Shown here one piece after another: positions 41,557-51,198 of a DNA stretch of 64,000 nucleotides (the first letter of the stretch is position 1; every line of letters begins with the position of its first letter). The notes under the pieces were generated by a model, which saw nothing but the letters and a program-made list of their open reading frames with translations, was not told where the DNA came from and made no database searches. This DNA comes from Corynebacterium auriscanis (GTDB taxonomy: Bacteria; Actinomycetota; Actinomycetes; Mycobacteriales; Mycobacteriaceae). Position numbers and translations under genes: made by a program. The DNA lies in NCBI RefSeq assembly GCF_030408435.1, contig NZ_CP047046.1:1966572-2030571 (forward strand), read 5' to 3'.

Positions 41557-43284
41557 CTAATAAGCCAGCAGCGGCACTGCCCGCTGAGACTGCAGCGAGG
41601 ACACTTCGCGCCAGAAACGGGTCTCCTCGTCATCAAAGCGCAGCTTCATCAGTGCACGCGCATCTGTTGCATAAATCGTGTCTCGTGTACTGGCCACGCT
41701 CACCACTGGAGCCGACAGATTTTGCGCCGACAACTGCGTGACCACCGATCCATCCATGGCGACATTGAACACGGGGGCGTCGTTAACCCTGGTCCCTACA
41801 ATGAGCGAGCCGTCAACGTGCCAATCAGCCGTAACGGCCGTATCACCCAGTTGGCTGGCGACCTGCATGGGTTTACCCAGCCTTAAGGTGCGGTTCTCAC
41901 CGGTTTCTAGCACGCTAACGTACACCCGCCCGTCGATGATCATTACTGCTCGCGCACCGGAATGAGACACTCGGAACACACTGATCCGGCCTTTGTCCCT
42001 CAAGAGGGAATCCAACGCCCCTGTATCCACTTCTGATTCGGACAGCAGGCCGCTGGCTGTGTTGCGCGCCAGCCGAATGATCTTTTTGCCATCGGCGACG
42101 GTGTACAGGGCATTGCCATCGGGTGCCCAGCTTGGGCGGGTCAGGGACTTCGCTCGAGTTGCGGTTAGCGGTACTTCATCTTCCTCCCCCACCATCAACC
42201 GGCGCTGATCATCACCGCGGCCCACGACGGTCGCAAAGATAGCGCCTCGCGGAGATACCGCAGCGGATTCCACCCACACTTGCCGCAACCAACCACCGAC
42301 GGCATCGGCCTTGCCCGAATCCACATTCTGGTAGATCACTCCGTTGCTGACCGCGCGCAGTGGCACCTCGACTGCCACGTTCGGATCGTATTGGCTGACG
42401 TCCTGTAGCATCACGCCATCTGGACGGTCAGAAAGAAGCGGGGAGCCGTCGGCCTTGATTTCGTAGGGGCCACGCACATCGGCCGAAGCCAATGTCCAAA
42501 TGATTTGCGCCGCCACCAGTTTGCGCACGTCAGCCGACAGGTCAGTGACACCGGAAAGCTCCACGGAGAGTCCTCCTTGATCCGAGCGTGCCACCTGAGC
42601 CGTCGCGCCCTCGGGCAGCAGTCGCTTGACCCCATCGGCGAGGGCCGGCTGAGGGCCCGCCGTGAGCAGAGAAATAACCGAAGCCCCTGGCGACTGCTGC
42701 CGCGTGTACACCCATCGCCGATCAGGTACTAACGAGGTGGCTTCCGGGTTGAAGAAGTAAATCGGCCGCGATTCGTACGCCCGTGTGAAGTCCACCCGAT
42801 CCATCACCACGGCATTAGGCAGGTTGTTCACGCGCCATTCATCGCCGGATTTCACCAGTTCGTACGTGGTTTGGAACGCGGTATATTCGGGCTGGTACAC
42901 CCCGCCCACGCCCAAGCGCCCCACGATATTTCCTCGCACTTTGTACGTGATGTGGTCAGCGGTCGCCTCTCCGTCGGAGGCAATATCGATGCGGTCCAGA
43001 ATCAGCACCGTCTTTTCCGAATCCCACCGGTCGCTAGCCTCTTGGGTCAAAAACTGGCGCGCTGCCTCGTGCCGGGACAACGGGTGAGCACTGGCTGCGA
43101 AAAGGTCACGCAGCAGCAGGTCGCTGGGTTGATTCTCACGGGGTTTGGGCACATCCACCTGGCTCGGCGCGGGCGCGTAGGAGCTGATGGCCTCCGGCGT
43201 GGACTTCCCCGGCAAAGTAGTACATCCCGCTACCAATGACAGGGCACTACACGCACAAATCACTGTGGTCAGGTTTTTCTTCAT
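41557..43284 (-). CDS. lpqB: Lipoprotein LpqB
   Basis: The 575-residue lipoprotein has signal KKN..., hydrophobic core and lipobox LVAGC with the lipidated Cys21. A GerMN-like middle domain (about 200-320) and a C-terminal beta-propeller-like domain follow. LpqB is the accessory protein of the MtrAB system and modulates MtrB signalling for cell-wall and division genes. ATG 43284 overlaps the mtrB stop by 4 bases (ATGA), indicating coupling. Confidence 0.95.
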   Translation of the reverse strand: MKKNLTTVICACSALSLVAGCTTLPGKSTPEAISSYAPAPSQVDVPKPRENQPSDLLLRDLFAASAHPLSRHEAARQFLTQEASDRWDSEKTVLILDRIDIASDGEATADHITYKVRGNIVGRLGVGGVYQPEYTAFQTTYELVKSGDEWRVNNLPNAVVMDRVDFTRAYESRPIYFFNPEATSLVPDRRWVYTRQQSPGASVISLLTAGPQPALADGVKRLLPEGATAQVARSDQGGLSVELSGVTDLSADVRKLVAAQIIWTLASADVRGPYEIKADGSPLLSDRPDGVMLQDVSQYDPNVAVEVPLRAVSNGVIYQNVDSGKADAVGGWLRQVWVESAAVSPRGAIFATVVGRGDDQRRLMVGEEDEVPLTATRAKSLTRPSWAPDGNALYTVADGKKIIRLARNTASGLLSESEVDTGALDSLLRDKGRISVFRVSHSGARAVMIIDGRVYVSVLETGENRTLRLGKPMQVASQLGDTAVTADWHVDGSLIVGTRVNDAPVFNVAMDGSVVTQLSAQNLSAPVVSVASTRDTIYATDARALMKLRFDDEETRFWREVSSLQSQRAVPLLAY

Positions 43285-45020
43285 GCTTTACCTTCCTCGC
43301 CGTCTTTTGGTTCGACGCCCCCTTCAGCCCGCGGAGACTCGTTCTTTGCACCCTCGTGGGCGTCGACGGAAAAAGTGCGATCGATGTCCAGTGGCAACGG
43401 TGCCTCTTCGGTTTGATTACCTGCAACCAGTGGCAACGTCAGGCGGAAGCAAGCACCTACACCCGGTTCACCCGTAGCTTCGAGGCGACCTCCGTGCAGC
43501 CGGGCATCCTCTTGCGCAATGGCCAGCCCCAATCCGGTGCCACCCGTGCGGCGCTCGCGGGATGGGTCGGAGCGCCAGAAACGGTTGAATACCAGGTCCT
43601 CCTCACCTGGCTTTAACCCCACACCATGGTCCACCACGGAAACCGCCAGGGCCGTCTTGCCCACAGCCATGGTGACAATAATCGGTTTAGCTTCGGAATG
43701 ATCCACCGCGTTGGCAAAGAGGTTACGCAAGATTCGCTCCACGCGGCGAGAGTCAATTTCCACCATGACGGGTTCTTCGGGCAGGTTCACTTCGATGGTT
43801 GTACCGATCTCCTCGGCGATGACGTGCACCTGAGCCAAGGCCGAGCGGACCACGCCCCGGGCATCCACGCGCTCACGGGACAGGTTAGCCACACCGGCAT
43901 CGTGACGGGAGATTTCCAGCAGGTCGCCCAACAGTGTTTCGAAGCGATCGAGCTCCTTGTTCATTAACGCAGCGGCGCGGGCGGTGAGCGGATCCAGGTT
44001 CTCCGCATTGTCGTTGATCAGATCGGCGGCCATGCGCACGGTTGTCAGCGGGGTGCGTAGCTCGTGAGAGACGTCCGACGTGAACTGCCGCTGCAGCGAT
44101 CCGAATTCCTCCAAGTTGCGGATCTGGGTGGACAACTTTTCCGCCATGTCGTTGAAGCTGATGGCCAGGCGGGCGACCTCGTCGTTGCCCGTGACCACCA
44201 TGCGTTCGCGCAAGTGCCCCGCAGCAAAACGCTCTGCGATACGTGAGGCGGTACGCACCGGGGTGGTTAGCTGCTGTGAGAAGACCCATGCGATGACTAC
44301 GAGCAGTACCAGCAACACGATTGCACCGGCGGTCAGCAAGCCACGCATGAGCGACAGCGTGGTCTCCTCTGCCTCTAGGGGCATGACTAGGTACAGCTCT
44401 AGACCGGAGATCTCCGACGAGACCGGAGTTCCGATGACCAGCGCCTTATAGGATCCGCCAGGGCCGGCAAATGTTTCGTATTGGTAGGCTACTTGCCCCT
44501 GCTGCACGAAACGGCGCAATTCGTTGGGAATCTTTGCTGACGGCGGGGCGATAGTTTCCCCGTCGTTGACATCCCGGGCTATCAAAACCGGGTCATACAC
44601 CGCCGTAGATGATTGATCCACGCCCCCGGAACGATCAGCCAGAACTGCGCGAGCCGAACTTAACCGAACGTCAACAGGGTTGGAGGCATCGGAGGAATTG
44701 ATTTGCTCCTCCACGGCCACACGGGCGCGATCCAGTTCCTCGGTGGCGGCGGAGTACTTGGTGTTCAGCAATTGCTGCCCCACGAAGCTGATCAGCACGA
44801 AACCGAGGATCACGGTGACCAGCAGGGAGGCCAACAGCACACTGCCGATCACGCGGAGTTGGATGGAGTTCTGCCACCGCTGAGCGAAATACTCCACGGC
44901 ACGCCGAACCGTGGTCATGGGCCGCTGCGCGAAACCTTGCCACAACTCTTTCGAGTTGCGGGGTTCGGGCGTGGCCACAGCCACTGCTGTACCGGGATTC
45001 TTGCTCTGCTCTGCAGTCAC
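43281..45020 (-). CDS. mtrB: Two-component sensor histidine kinase MtrB
   Basis: The 579-residue membrane kinase has TM1 (56-80), an extracytoplasmic sensor of about 145 residues, TM2 (229-247), a HAMP domain, a HisKA domain with phospho-accepting His319 in SDVSHELRTP, and a HATPase domain (NLFANAVDHSE, DHGVGL, GGTGLGLAI). It phosphorylates MtrA and controls envelope and osmostress genes. GTG 45020; lpqB overlaps its end. A Glu/Asp-rich tail follows the catalytic domain. Confidence 0.95.
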   Translation of the reverse strand: MTAEQSKNPGTAVAVATPEPRNSKELWQGFAQRPMTTVRRAVEYFAQRWQNSIQLRVIGSVLLASLLVTVILGFVLISFVGQQLLNTKYSAATEELDRARVAVEEQINSSDASNPVDVRLSSARAVLADRSGGVDQSSTAVYDPVLIARDVNDGETIAPPSAKIPNELRRFVQQGQVAYQYETFAGPGGSYKALVIGTPVSSEISGLELYLVMPLEAEETTLSLMRGLLTAGAIVLLVLLVVIAWVFSQQLTTPVRTASRIAERFAAGHLRERMVVTGNDEVARLAISFNDMAEKLSTQIRNLEEFGSLQRQFTSDVSHELRTPLTTVRMAADLINDNAENLDPLTARAAALMNKELDRFETLLGDLLEISRHDAGVANLSRERVDARGVVRSALAQVHVIAEEIGTTIEVNLPEEPVMVEIDSRRVERILRNLFANAVDHSEAKPIIVTMAVGKTALAVSVVDHGVGLKPGEEDLVFNRFWRSDPSRERRTGGTGLGLAIAQEDARLHGGRLEATGEPGVGACFRLTLPLVAGNQTEEAPLPLDIDRTFSVDAHEGAKNESPRAEGGVEPKDGEEGKA

Positions 45021-45079
45021 TGTTGCCTGTCTACATCCTTGTTGGTGGATAGCGAACGGCGGCGGGCGCTCGCGAAAAG

Positions 45080-45754
45080 CTATTCGCCTGTCTTGTAACC
45101 CACACCACGCACGGTCTGAATGATGCGTGGGTCATCCGGGTCGACCTCGATCTTCGATCGCAGGCGCTGGATGTGAACGTTGACCAACCGGGTATCGGAA
45201 CTCTTACGGTAACCCCATACTTTTTCCAGCAGCTCCTCACGGGTGAATACCTGCCGGGGCTTCGACGCCAACGTAACCAGCAAGTCAAACTCGATGGGTG
45301 TGAGTGGAATCTCCTCGTCCCCGCGAGTGACCTGGTGGCCCGAGACATCGATCGTCAGACCGGAGATCTCCAGTTTTTCGGGCTTTTCATCAGTGTTGCG
45401 CCGCAGACGCGCACGCACGCGAGCCACCAGCTCCTTGGGCTTGAATGGCTTGTGCACGTAATCGTCAGCGCCCGATTCCAAACCGAGAACCACATCGACG
45501 GTATCCGTGCGTGCGGTGAGCATCACGATAGGAACCGTGGAATCCTCGCGAATAGCGCGACAAACATCCACACCGTTCATGCCGGGCAACATCACGTCCA
45601 GCAAAATCAAGTCCGGGTTGTTCTCCCGGGCAGCCTTCACGGCCTCCACACCATCGCCTACCACAACGGTGTCAAAACCCTCGCCCTGCAAGACGATGGT
45701 CAGCATCTCCGCGATGGCGGGATCGTCGTCAACAACCAGAATCTTTGGTGCCAT
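45080..45754 (-). CDS. mtrA: Response regulator MtrA
   Basis: The 224-residue OmpR/PhoB-type regulator has a receiver domain with acidic pocket D9-D10-D11 and phospho-acceptor D53 (LLDVMLPG), Thr80 region MLTARTD, Lys102 in HKPFKPKEL, and a C-terminal winged helix (KPRQVFTREELLEKVWGYRKSSDTRLVNVHIQRLRSKI). It lies between tmk (10 nt upstream) and mtrB (59 nt downstream). A candidate MtrA site occurs at 48750-48768 in this window. Confidence 0.96.
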   Translation of the reverse strand: MAPKILVVDDDPAIAEMLTIVLQGEGFDTVVVGDGVEAVKAARENNPDLILLDVMLPGMNGVDVCRAIREDSTVPIVMLTARTDTVDVVLGLESGADDYVHKPFKPKELVARVRARLRRNTDEKPEKLEISGLTIDVSGHQVTRGDEEIPLTPIEFDLLVTLASKPRQVFTREELLEKVWGYRKSSDTRLVNVHIQRLRSKIEVDPDDPRIIQTVRGVGYKTGE

Positions 45755-45764
45755 AGGACTTCAC

Positions 45765-46466
45765 TTACTTTCCATTGTCGTCAGCGAGGGTGTCTTCGTG
45801 GGATAGCTTTCCCGCGATGGTATCCACCACGGTGTGTGCACATTGTTTCACGTCAGCTCCATGATCGAAATTCACCACGAGCCATTCACTGGCCCAGCTG
45901 TCCTGAGCCAACCGGCGGTAAGCAGCCACCGTATCTACTTGCAGTTGAGAATTCGCCTCGTAGCGGTCTTGCGCGCGGGTGGAATCCTCGTGCGCCCGGT
46001 GCGCCACGCGGTCTTGGGCCACGTGGGCGTCGACATCCACGAGGACCTGCAGGTCTGGAGACGGCGAACCTAGCGTGCCGAACTCTAGGTCAGCTACCCA
46101 GTCGACGACTGCAGTAGCGGTCGTGGGATCCGAACTGGAATGTAACCGAGCCGAGGAATACGCCGCGTTGGATGCGACGTAACGGTCGAGGATGAGCACG
46201 TAGCCATCCGCGGAAAAGGCGGCGAGGTCCTCGGCGACCTCTGCCCGGTCGAGTGCGAACATGGTAGCCATGCCGTGGACGGATTCCAGCAGGTCACCCA
46301 TCTGGCCGTAGAGGGCAGCTTGAGCCAACTGGGCGTGGATCGATTGCTCGTAGCGGGGAAACCCTACGCGGGCAACGGGAATCTCGCGGGCAATGAGCTC
46401 TTCTTCCACGGCCGTGACCAGCGTGTTTTTACCTGCGCCATCCACACCTTCGAAGGCGATGATCAT
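45765..46466 (-). CDS. tmk: Thymidylate kinase
   Basis: The 233-residue dTMP kinase converts dTMP to dTDP. The P-loop GVDGAGKNT (7-15) and the DR(Y) motif LILDRYVASNAAYSS are clear. The P-loop ends in Lys-Asn-Thr rather than Lys-Ser/Thr-Thr, akin to the variant seen in mycobacteria. The protein is slightly longer than the usual 205-215 residues. ATG 46466 lies 36 nt after the sahH stop, so sahH-tmk-mtrA-mtrB-lpqB are probably read together. Confidence 0.9.
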   Translation of the reverse strand: MIIAFEGVDGAGKNTLVTAVEEELIAREIPVARVGFPRYEQSIHAQLAQAALYGQMGDLLESVHGMATMFALDRAEVAEDLAAFSADGYVLILDRYVASNAAYSSARLHSSSDPTTATAVVDWVADLEFGTLGSPSPDLQVLVDVDAHVAQDRVAHRAHEDSTRAQDRYEANSQLQVDTVAAYRRLAQDSWASEWLVVNFDHGADVKQCAHTVVDTIAGKLSHEDTLADDNGK

Positions 46467-46502
46467 AAGGTGCGGCTCCTTACTGGGTTGCGGATCTTTG
46501 TT

Positions 46503-47990
46503 TTAATAGCGGTAGTGCTCGGGCTTGAATGGACCTTCCACGTCCACGCCGATGTACTCTGCCTGCTCCTTGGTGAGCTTGGTGAGCTGCCCACCCAGTG
46601 CTTCCACGTGAATCCGCGCGACCTTTTCGTCCAAGATTTTCGGCAGACGGTAAACCTCGTTGTCGTAGTTGTCAGCCTTGGTGAACAGTTCAATCTGCGC
46701 GATCGTCTGGTCCGCGAAGGAGTTAGACATCACGAACGAGGGGTGGCCAGTGGCGTTTCCAAGGTTCAGCAGCCGCCCCTCGGATAGCACGACGATGCTG
46801 ACCTCGCCACCGTTGGCTGCAGGGAACGTGAATTCGTCGACCTGTGGCTTGATGTTCACGCGTTTAACGTCATCCCGGTGTAGCAAGCTGGCCATATCGA
46901 TTTCGTTGTCAAAGTGGCCGATGTTTCCCAGAATCGCGTGGTCCTTCATCATCTGCATCTGTTCGAAGTTGATGATGCCGAAGTTCCCGGTGGCGGTGAT
47001 CACAATATCTGCTTCCGAAATGGCATCTTCCACCGTCACGACGGAGAATCCATCCATCAGAGCCTGAAGGGCGTTGATGGGGTCGACCTCGGTAACTTTC
47101 ACACGTGCGCCCTGGCCGGCGAGTGCTTCGGCGCAGCCCTTACCGACATCACCATAGCCACAGACCAACACGTTCTTGCCGCCGATGAGCATATCGGTGG
47201 CGCGGTTGATGCCATCCAGCAGGCTGTGGCGGGTGCCATAGCGGTTATCGAACTTCGACTTGGTAACGGCATCGTTGACGTTCATCGCCGGGAATGGCAG
47301 TACACCCTGATCGGCGAAATGGTACAGGCGGTGTACGCCGGTGGTGGTTTCCTCGGTCACACCACGAACAGTTTGAGCCGACTGGGTCCACACACCGCGG
47401 TCGTTGTTGAAGGTGCGGGTGAGCATGGCGAGGAATGCCTTGTGCTCGTCGGAATCCTCATCGGTAGCATCCGGAACAACGCCCGCGGCCTCGTATTCCT
47501 TTCCCTTGATGACAGCCATAGTGGCATCGCCACCGTCGTCCAGGATCATGTTGGCGTGAACACGGTTGCCATCGGCATCGGTGCCCCACTGGAAGATCTG
47601 CTCGAGGCACCACCAATATTCATCGAGGCTTTCGCCCTTCCATGCAAACACGGGCACACCCTGCGGTTCTTCGGGTGTACCCGCACCCACTACGATGGCT
47701 GCCGCCGCTTCGTCCTGCGTGGAAAAAATGTTGCACGATGCCCAGCGGACCTCGGCGCCCAACGCCGTCAGGGTTTCGATGAGTACGGCAGTTTGCACCG
47801 TCATGTGGATGCTACCGGCGATGCGTGCGCCCGCTAGGGGTTGTTCTTCTGCATATTCACGGCGCAGCTCCATCAGACCGGGCATCTCGTGCTCCGCGAG
47901 ACGGATCTGGTGCCGTCCGGCTTCTGCCAGGTGCACGTCGCGAACTTTGAACTCGAGGTTGCCGATGCGGTCGACGGAAAGGTCAGTCAT
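46503..47990 (-). CDS. sahH: S-adenosylhomocysteine hydrolase
   Basis: The 495-residue NAD-dependent enzyme splits S-adenosylhomocysteine into adenosine and homocysteine, relieving inhibition of methyltransferases. Visible are [15 protein letters not shown], the NAD site [15 protein letters not shown], an actinobacterial insertion (about 150-190), and the C terminus [12 protein letters not shown] 47990 has AGGAG 13 nt upstream. A five-codon ATG frame (48000-47983) overlaps the start and might be a tiny leader. No S-adenosylhomocysteine riboswitch was recognised. Confidence 0.96.
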   Translation of the reverse strand: MTDLSVDRIGNLEFKVRDVHLAEAGRHQIRLAEHEMPGLMELRREYAEEQPLAGARIAGSIHMTVQTAVLIETLTALGAEVRWASCNIFSTQDEAAAAIVVGAGTPEEPQGVPVFAWKGESLDEYWWCLEQIFQWGTDADGNRVHANMILDDGGDATMAVIKGKEYEAAGVVPDATDEDSDEHKAFLAMLTRTFNNDRGVWTQSAQTVRGVTEETTTGVHRLYHFADQGVLPFPAMNVNDAVTKSKFDNRYGTRHSLLDGINRATDMLIGGKNVLVCGYGDVGKGCAEALAGQGARVKVTEVDPINALQALMDGFSVVTVEDAISEADIVITATGNFGIINFEQMQMMKDHAILGNIGHFDNEIDMASLLHRDDVKRVNIKPQVDEFTFPAANGGEVSIVVLSEGRLLNLGNATGHPSFVMSNSFADQTIAQIELFTKADNYDNEVYRLPKILDEKVARIHVEALGGQLTKLTKEQAEYIGVDVEGPFKPEHYRY

Positions 47991-48130
47991 GAGTCTGCAT
48001 TTACTCCTAGTACGGGGCGGGCTATGTAATGCGCGTTTATTCTAGCGCAGCGCCTCGACACGACGTTTTAGCGCAGTGCCCCGATCGCGAATTGCAGAGC
48101 TCGTGTGGCAATGAGGTGGCCCTAGCTCTC

Positions 48131-48204
48131 TAGCTCAGCAGCTAACTAGCTCAGCGCTTCCGTAGCTATCTAGCTCAGCGCCTCCGTAGCTATCTAGCTC
48201 AGCG
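48131..48204. repeat. 24-bp tandem repeat of a gene end
   Basis: TAGCTCAGCG(C/C)(C/T)TCC starts at 48147, 48171 and 48195, exactly 24 bp apart, with a shorter relic at 48131. On the minus strand each unit re-encodes the end AEALS-stop of the gene ending at 48194, so the array adds copies of the last codons and TAG beyond the true stop. Confidence 0.92.
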
Positions 48205-48565
48205 CCTCCGCGTAGGTTTCCAGCCCTTCATATGCTTCGTCGCCTGCGCGCTCCAGTTCCTTGTCCAGCAACTGCGCGCTGAGTTCCTGCAGGCTGGTTT
48301 CGCAGCTGCCGATATGGCTGCGAATGAAGCTGTAATCCTCTGCAACCACGCCAGAACTAAACGGTGCCCCACTCCAGATCGCAGCCACGCTGGCAGCGCA
48401 CAAACCGTTGAGATATTCCACGTCATCTGGGGATTCAGTGCGCAGTCCCAAGTTCACAGCATCCTCAAGGGCCTCGTACAGGTCCTGTTCGTCGAGGTCT
48501 GCGAGCTCGTCGAGAAAATCAATATTGTCCTGCTCTGCAAAGATGTATTCATCCCAGCTACTCAT
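48194..48565 (-). CDS. DUF4259-like small acidic protein
   Basis: The 123-residue acidic protein has an N terminus (MSSWDEYIFAEQDNIDFLDELADL) resembling DUF4259 proteins, whose function is unknown. Helical, Glu/Asp-rich, no membrane segment or signal. ATG 48565 follows AGGAAGGG. It lies upstream of sahH but about 200 nt away with the repeat array between. The match to DUF4259 is from the N-terminal pattern only. Confidence 0.6.
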   Translation of the reverse strand: MSSWDEYIFAEQDNIDFLDELADLDEQDLYEALEDAVNLGLRTESPDDVEYLNGLCAASVAAIWSGAPFSSGVVAEDYSFIRSHIGSCETSLQELSAQLLDKELERAGDEAYEGLETYAEALS

Positions 48566-48711
48566 TGTTGACCCTTCCTCATATCAGCCTGTGGGAGCTT
48601 GTTTAACGAATGCAGTTTTCCGGCACCGTTGCAGTATTGCAGTCGCGGCGGCCGAAGTTTCGACACCCACTCTAACCTTTTTCTTTTCGACGCCACGTGC
48701 TGTTTTAACCC

Positions 48712-48768
48712 TTGCCAAATAGGACGGTCGTGGTAAGCTCAAAGAGTATTTGTGACCAAATTGTGACC
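48712..48768 (+). promoter_or_regulatory. Promoter with candidate MtrA direct-repeat box
   Basis: TTGCCA (48712-48717) and an extended -10 TGGTAAGCT (48731-48739) lie 16 nt apart. Just downstream, TTGTGACC occurs twice, at 48750-48757 and 48761-48768, one helical turn apart. The complement is a GTCACA direct repeat, similar to the loosely conserved MtrA motif of mycobacteria. In this place bound protein would block transcription of the gene at 48871. The leader would be about 120 nt. The rest of 48566-48870 shows nothing else. Confidence 0.55.
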
Positions 48769-48870
48769 TCGCTTCGAGCTTTCCATCCGTATTCCCCACA
48801 TTGAATCGAACGCGAGCAACACTACAAAACAACGTTTTTCTAACAGACACCACACATCAGGAGCAGGTCC

Positions 48871-49803
48871 ATGGACAAAGAGCGGAACCACCCCGCTCGC
48901 CCCGCCGAGCGCACCGAAGCTACGCCGCAAGATAGCGGCGAGCAGTCGAGTGGTCGTCGTTTTATCGCCGGCTTCGCGACGGTCGGTCTTGGCCTGGCCG
49001 CAATTGTTGCCGTGTGGTCGTGGCAGTCCACTGGTTCCGACCACTCTGCGATGAAGGGGGCATCCCCAGCCAGCCAAGAAGCCGCCTCAATTTCGACTGG
49101 GCACCCTACGAATCTACCCCAGGGTTCCCATGAGACCGCGCGACCTGATCACCGCGATCACGCAAACTTGCCTTCCGAGGCCAGCACTGGAATGTCAGAT
49201 GAAACCAAAACGGGCGGCAAGCGGGGTTCGGGCATTGCCGCATTAGGGCGCGATCCGTACCTTCCGCCGAATGCGTGGGACGGTTCCCGCTCCAACGGCC
49301 TAACTGGCCCTACCGAAACGGTGCAGCTGTCCCCGGTGAACCCAGTTGAGGGCGGGCAGACGCAAAATAACCAGCCGCTGAATCCCGGCACTGCGAGCAA
49401 CGTTCCGGCTCCGCAGGCGCCGTCGTCCACACCGACTGCACCCCAGGGCCAAACGGGCAACGGTCAGCAGCACATCCCGACCATCCCCGGCCTTCCCACG
49501 CAGTGGGTGCCCACAGATATTCCTCTGCCTATCCCGAATCAAACTAAGCCTACGAATCCCGCCAACACCGCTCAGCCCACCCAACCAAGTTCAGATAGTG
49601 GTGCCACGGGCACGGCAAAGCCGATGCCCACCCAGCCGGGAACTACGGGGACTCAGCACCCGGAGCAGACGAACGAGCCGACGACCGCTCCTCAAACAAC
49701 GGATACGGTGGCTCCTCAACCCCCATCACGCCATGGCCCCTGGCCTATTCCGAATTGGGGTTCCGCTGTCAACAACGTAACTGACACGACGGAAACCCAG
49801 TAA
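48871..49803 (+). CDS. Membrane-anchored Pro/Thr-rich extracytoplasmic protein
   Basis: No family recognised. The 310-residue protein has a charged cytoplasmic N terminus, one membrane helix (about 30-50), and a long disordered outside region dominated by Pro, Thr, Gln, Gly and Asn. Such cell-wall-spanning low-complexity proteins are common in corynebacteria. The ATG follows CAGGAG. A promoter with a putative MtrA box lies upstream. The last 25 codons are duplicated downstream in a 79-bp repeat that includes the stop. Confidence 0.75.
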   Translation: MDKERNHPARPAERTEATPQDSGEQSSGRRFIAGFATVGLGLAAIVAVWSWQSTGSDHSAMKGASPASQEAASISTGHPTNLPQGSHETARPDHRDHANLPSEASTGMSDETKTGGKRGSGIAALGRDPYLPPNAWDGSRSNGLTGPTETVQLSPVNPVEGGQTQNNQPLNPGTASNVPAPQAPSSTPTAPQGQTGNGQQHIPTIPGLPTQWVPTDIPLPIPNQTKPTNPANTAQPTQPSSDSGATGTAKPMPTQPGTTGTQHPEQTNEPTTAPQTTDTVAPQPPSRHGPWPIPNWGSAVNNVTDTTETQ

Positions 49804-49884
49804 GCCACGCCATGGCCCCTGGCCTATTCCGAATTGGGGTTCCACTGCCAACAACGTAACTGACACGACGGAAACCCAGTAAGC
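49727..49884. repeat. 79-bp tandem duplication of a gene end
   Basis: The 79-bp unit CACGCCATGGCCCCTGG...CCCAGTAAGC is present at 49727-49805 and 49806-49884, differing at only a couple of positions. The first copy contains the last codons and TAA of the gene ending at 49803. Immediately beyond, CGCAATCCCGCGCG is itself repeated (49891 and 49923). Confidence 0.95.
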
Positions 49885-49969
49885 ACTGTACGCAATCCCG
49901 CGCGGTTTTTTTAAACGCTGTGCGCAATCCCGCGCGCAGCTTGCAGCGCCGGAGCCAACCGGTGAAATC

Positions 49970-49998
49970 AAAGCACATGCATGCTGCTTTCACTTTTT
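49970..49998 (+). terminator. Terminator in the convergent 48871-gene / manA interval
   Basis: AAAGCA (49970-49975) and TGCTTT (49985-49990) form a stem around a 9-nt loop, followed by CACTTTTT. The U-run overlaps the manA stop codon on the other strand. Confidence 0.6.
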
Positions 49999-51166
49999 AG
50001 TGTTTGCCCACCCTGGCGACAAATGCCCGGCCGCTGACCTGCACGGTGGCATCATTTGCTCCCACCCACGCGGCCTCAGCCGGGGCCAAAGAGTTGCCAT
50101 CGACAATCACAGAATCGTCAACGCTCAGGATGATCGCGGGCCCCTCGACCTCGTGCCGCAGCCCTGGCTTGAGCCACTGCAAGTCGAACTCTGGAGCCGG
50201 GGTGAGGTAAAAACCCTCCGCATCGGCTCGCAACGTTGGATCTGCAAGGGGTTCACATGACACGAGAGACATCAGCTCAGCAACATCAATGTGCTTGCTG
50301 GTCAGACCACCGCGCAGCACGTTATCCGAGTTCGCCATAATCTCCACCCCCAAGCCACTTAAGTAGGCATGCAGCTGGCCTGCCGCCAGGTATATCGCAT
50401 CACCCGGTTGGAGCGTGAGGTGATTGAGCAGCAGTGCCACCAGGATTCCTACATCCCCGGGGTATTCCTCCGCAATGGTGGCGATGCCGCGGAGGGTGCG
50501 CACCATCCAATCGGGGAGGCCTGCTGCCCCGCCCACGAGGTCATGGACGCGGGGCAGGAGGGCGTCGAGAAGAAGGGATAGATCACCCGAATCTAGGGTA
50601 AAGAACCCTTGCAACACCGACCGCATCCCTTGGCCATTGGGGCTGCGCTGCAGTTGAGCAGTGAAAGGAGCGAGGGGGGCAACATCGAGGATGTCGAACA
50701 GCTCGAGGGTGCGCGCGACCGGACGGAAACCTGCTAGTACATGGAACTCCGTGAGGGCGACCAACAGCTCGGGCTTGTGGTTATCGTCCTTGTAGTTGCG
50801 GTGGAAAGCATCGGGGGGCACGCCCTCCGCGTTTTCACGGGCAAACCCCTCTTCTGCCTGCTGCTTAGTGGGATGTACCTGGATGGACAGGGCGCGGTCC
50901 GCCGCCAGCAATTTCAGCAGGAAGGGCAGGCGACCGTAGCGCAGCGCGACGTCATGGCCGAGAGTGGCCTGCGGGTCCTGCTGGATCAGGTCGAGGAGGG
51001 TCGTGGGGCTTTGCGCCGAAGCCAACTCGCTGGGACTACCCGGGTGTGCGCCGAACCACTTTTCAGCTTCGGGCTTCTGGGAAGGCACAGTACGGCCCTC
51101 CAGCTGAGCAAGGGCCTGTGTGGAACCCCAGTCGTAGTTGCGAACCTTTCCTCGCAAAATTTCCAC
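49997..51166 (-). CDS. manA: Mannose-6-phosphate isomerase
   Basis: The 389-residue type I phosphomannose isomerase (zinc enzyme) interconverts fructose-6-P and mannose-6-P, feeding GDP-mannose synthesis for lipomannan, lipoarabinomannan and PIMs. Motifs are the start LRGKVRNYDWGS, LSIQVHPTKQQAEEGF and the metal-binding DNHKPELLVAL. ATG 51166 follows AGGGAGGG-like purines, 32 nt after the pmmA stop. Order and direction match an operon pmmA-manA. Confidence 0.94.
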   Translation of the reverse strand: MEILRGKVRNYDWGSTQALAQLEGRTVPSQKPEAEKWFGAHPGSPSELASAQSPTTLLDLIQQDPQATLGHDVALRYGRLPFLLKLLAADRALSIQVHPTKQQAEEGFARENAEGVPPDAFHRNYKDDNHKPELLVALTEFHVLAGFRPVARTLELFDILDVAPLAPFTAQLQRSPNGQGMRSVLQGFFTLDSGDLSLLLDALLPRVHDLVGGAAGLPDWMVRTLRGIATIAEEYPGDVGILVALLLNHLTLQPGDAIYLAAGQLHAYLSGLGVEIMANSDNVLRGGLTSKHIDVAELMSLVSCEPLADPTLRADAEGFYLTPAPEFDLQWLKPGLRHEVEGPAIILSVDDSVIVDGNSLAPAEAAWVGANDATVQVSGRAFVARVGKH

Positions 51167-51198
51167 GTCTGTTTCCCTCCTTAACGAATGCGAAGCGA

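Noticed and set aside
47991..48130. S-adenosylhomocysteine riboswitch before sahH
   Set aside because: Only about 140 nt are available and no matching helix pattern was found; AGGAG directly precedes the gene.
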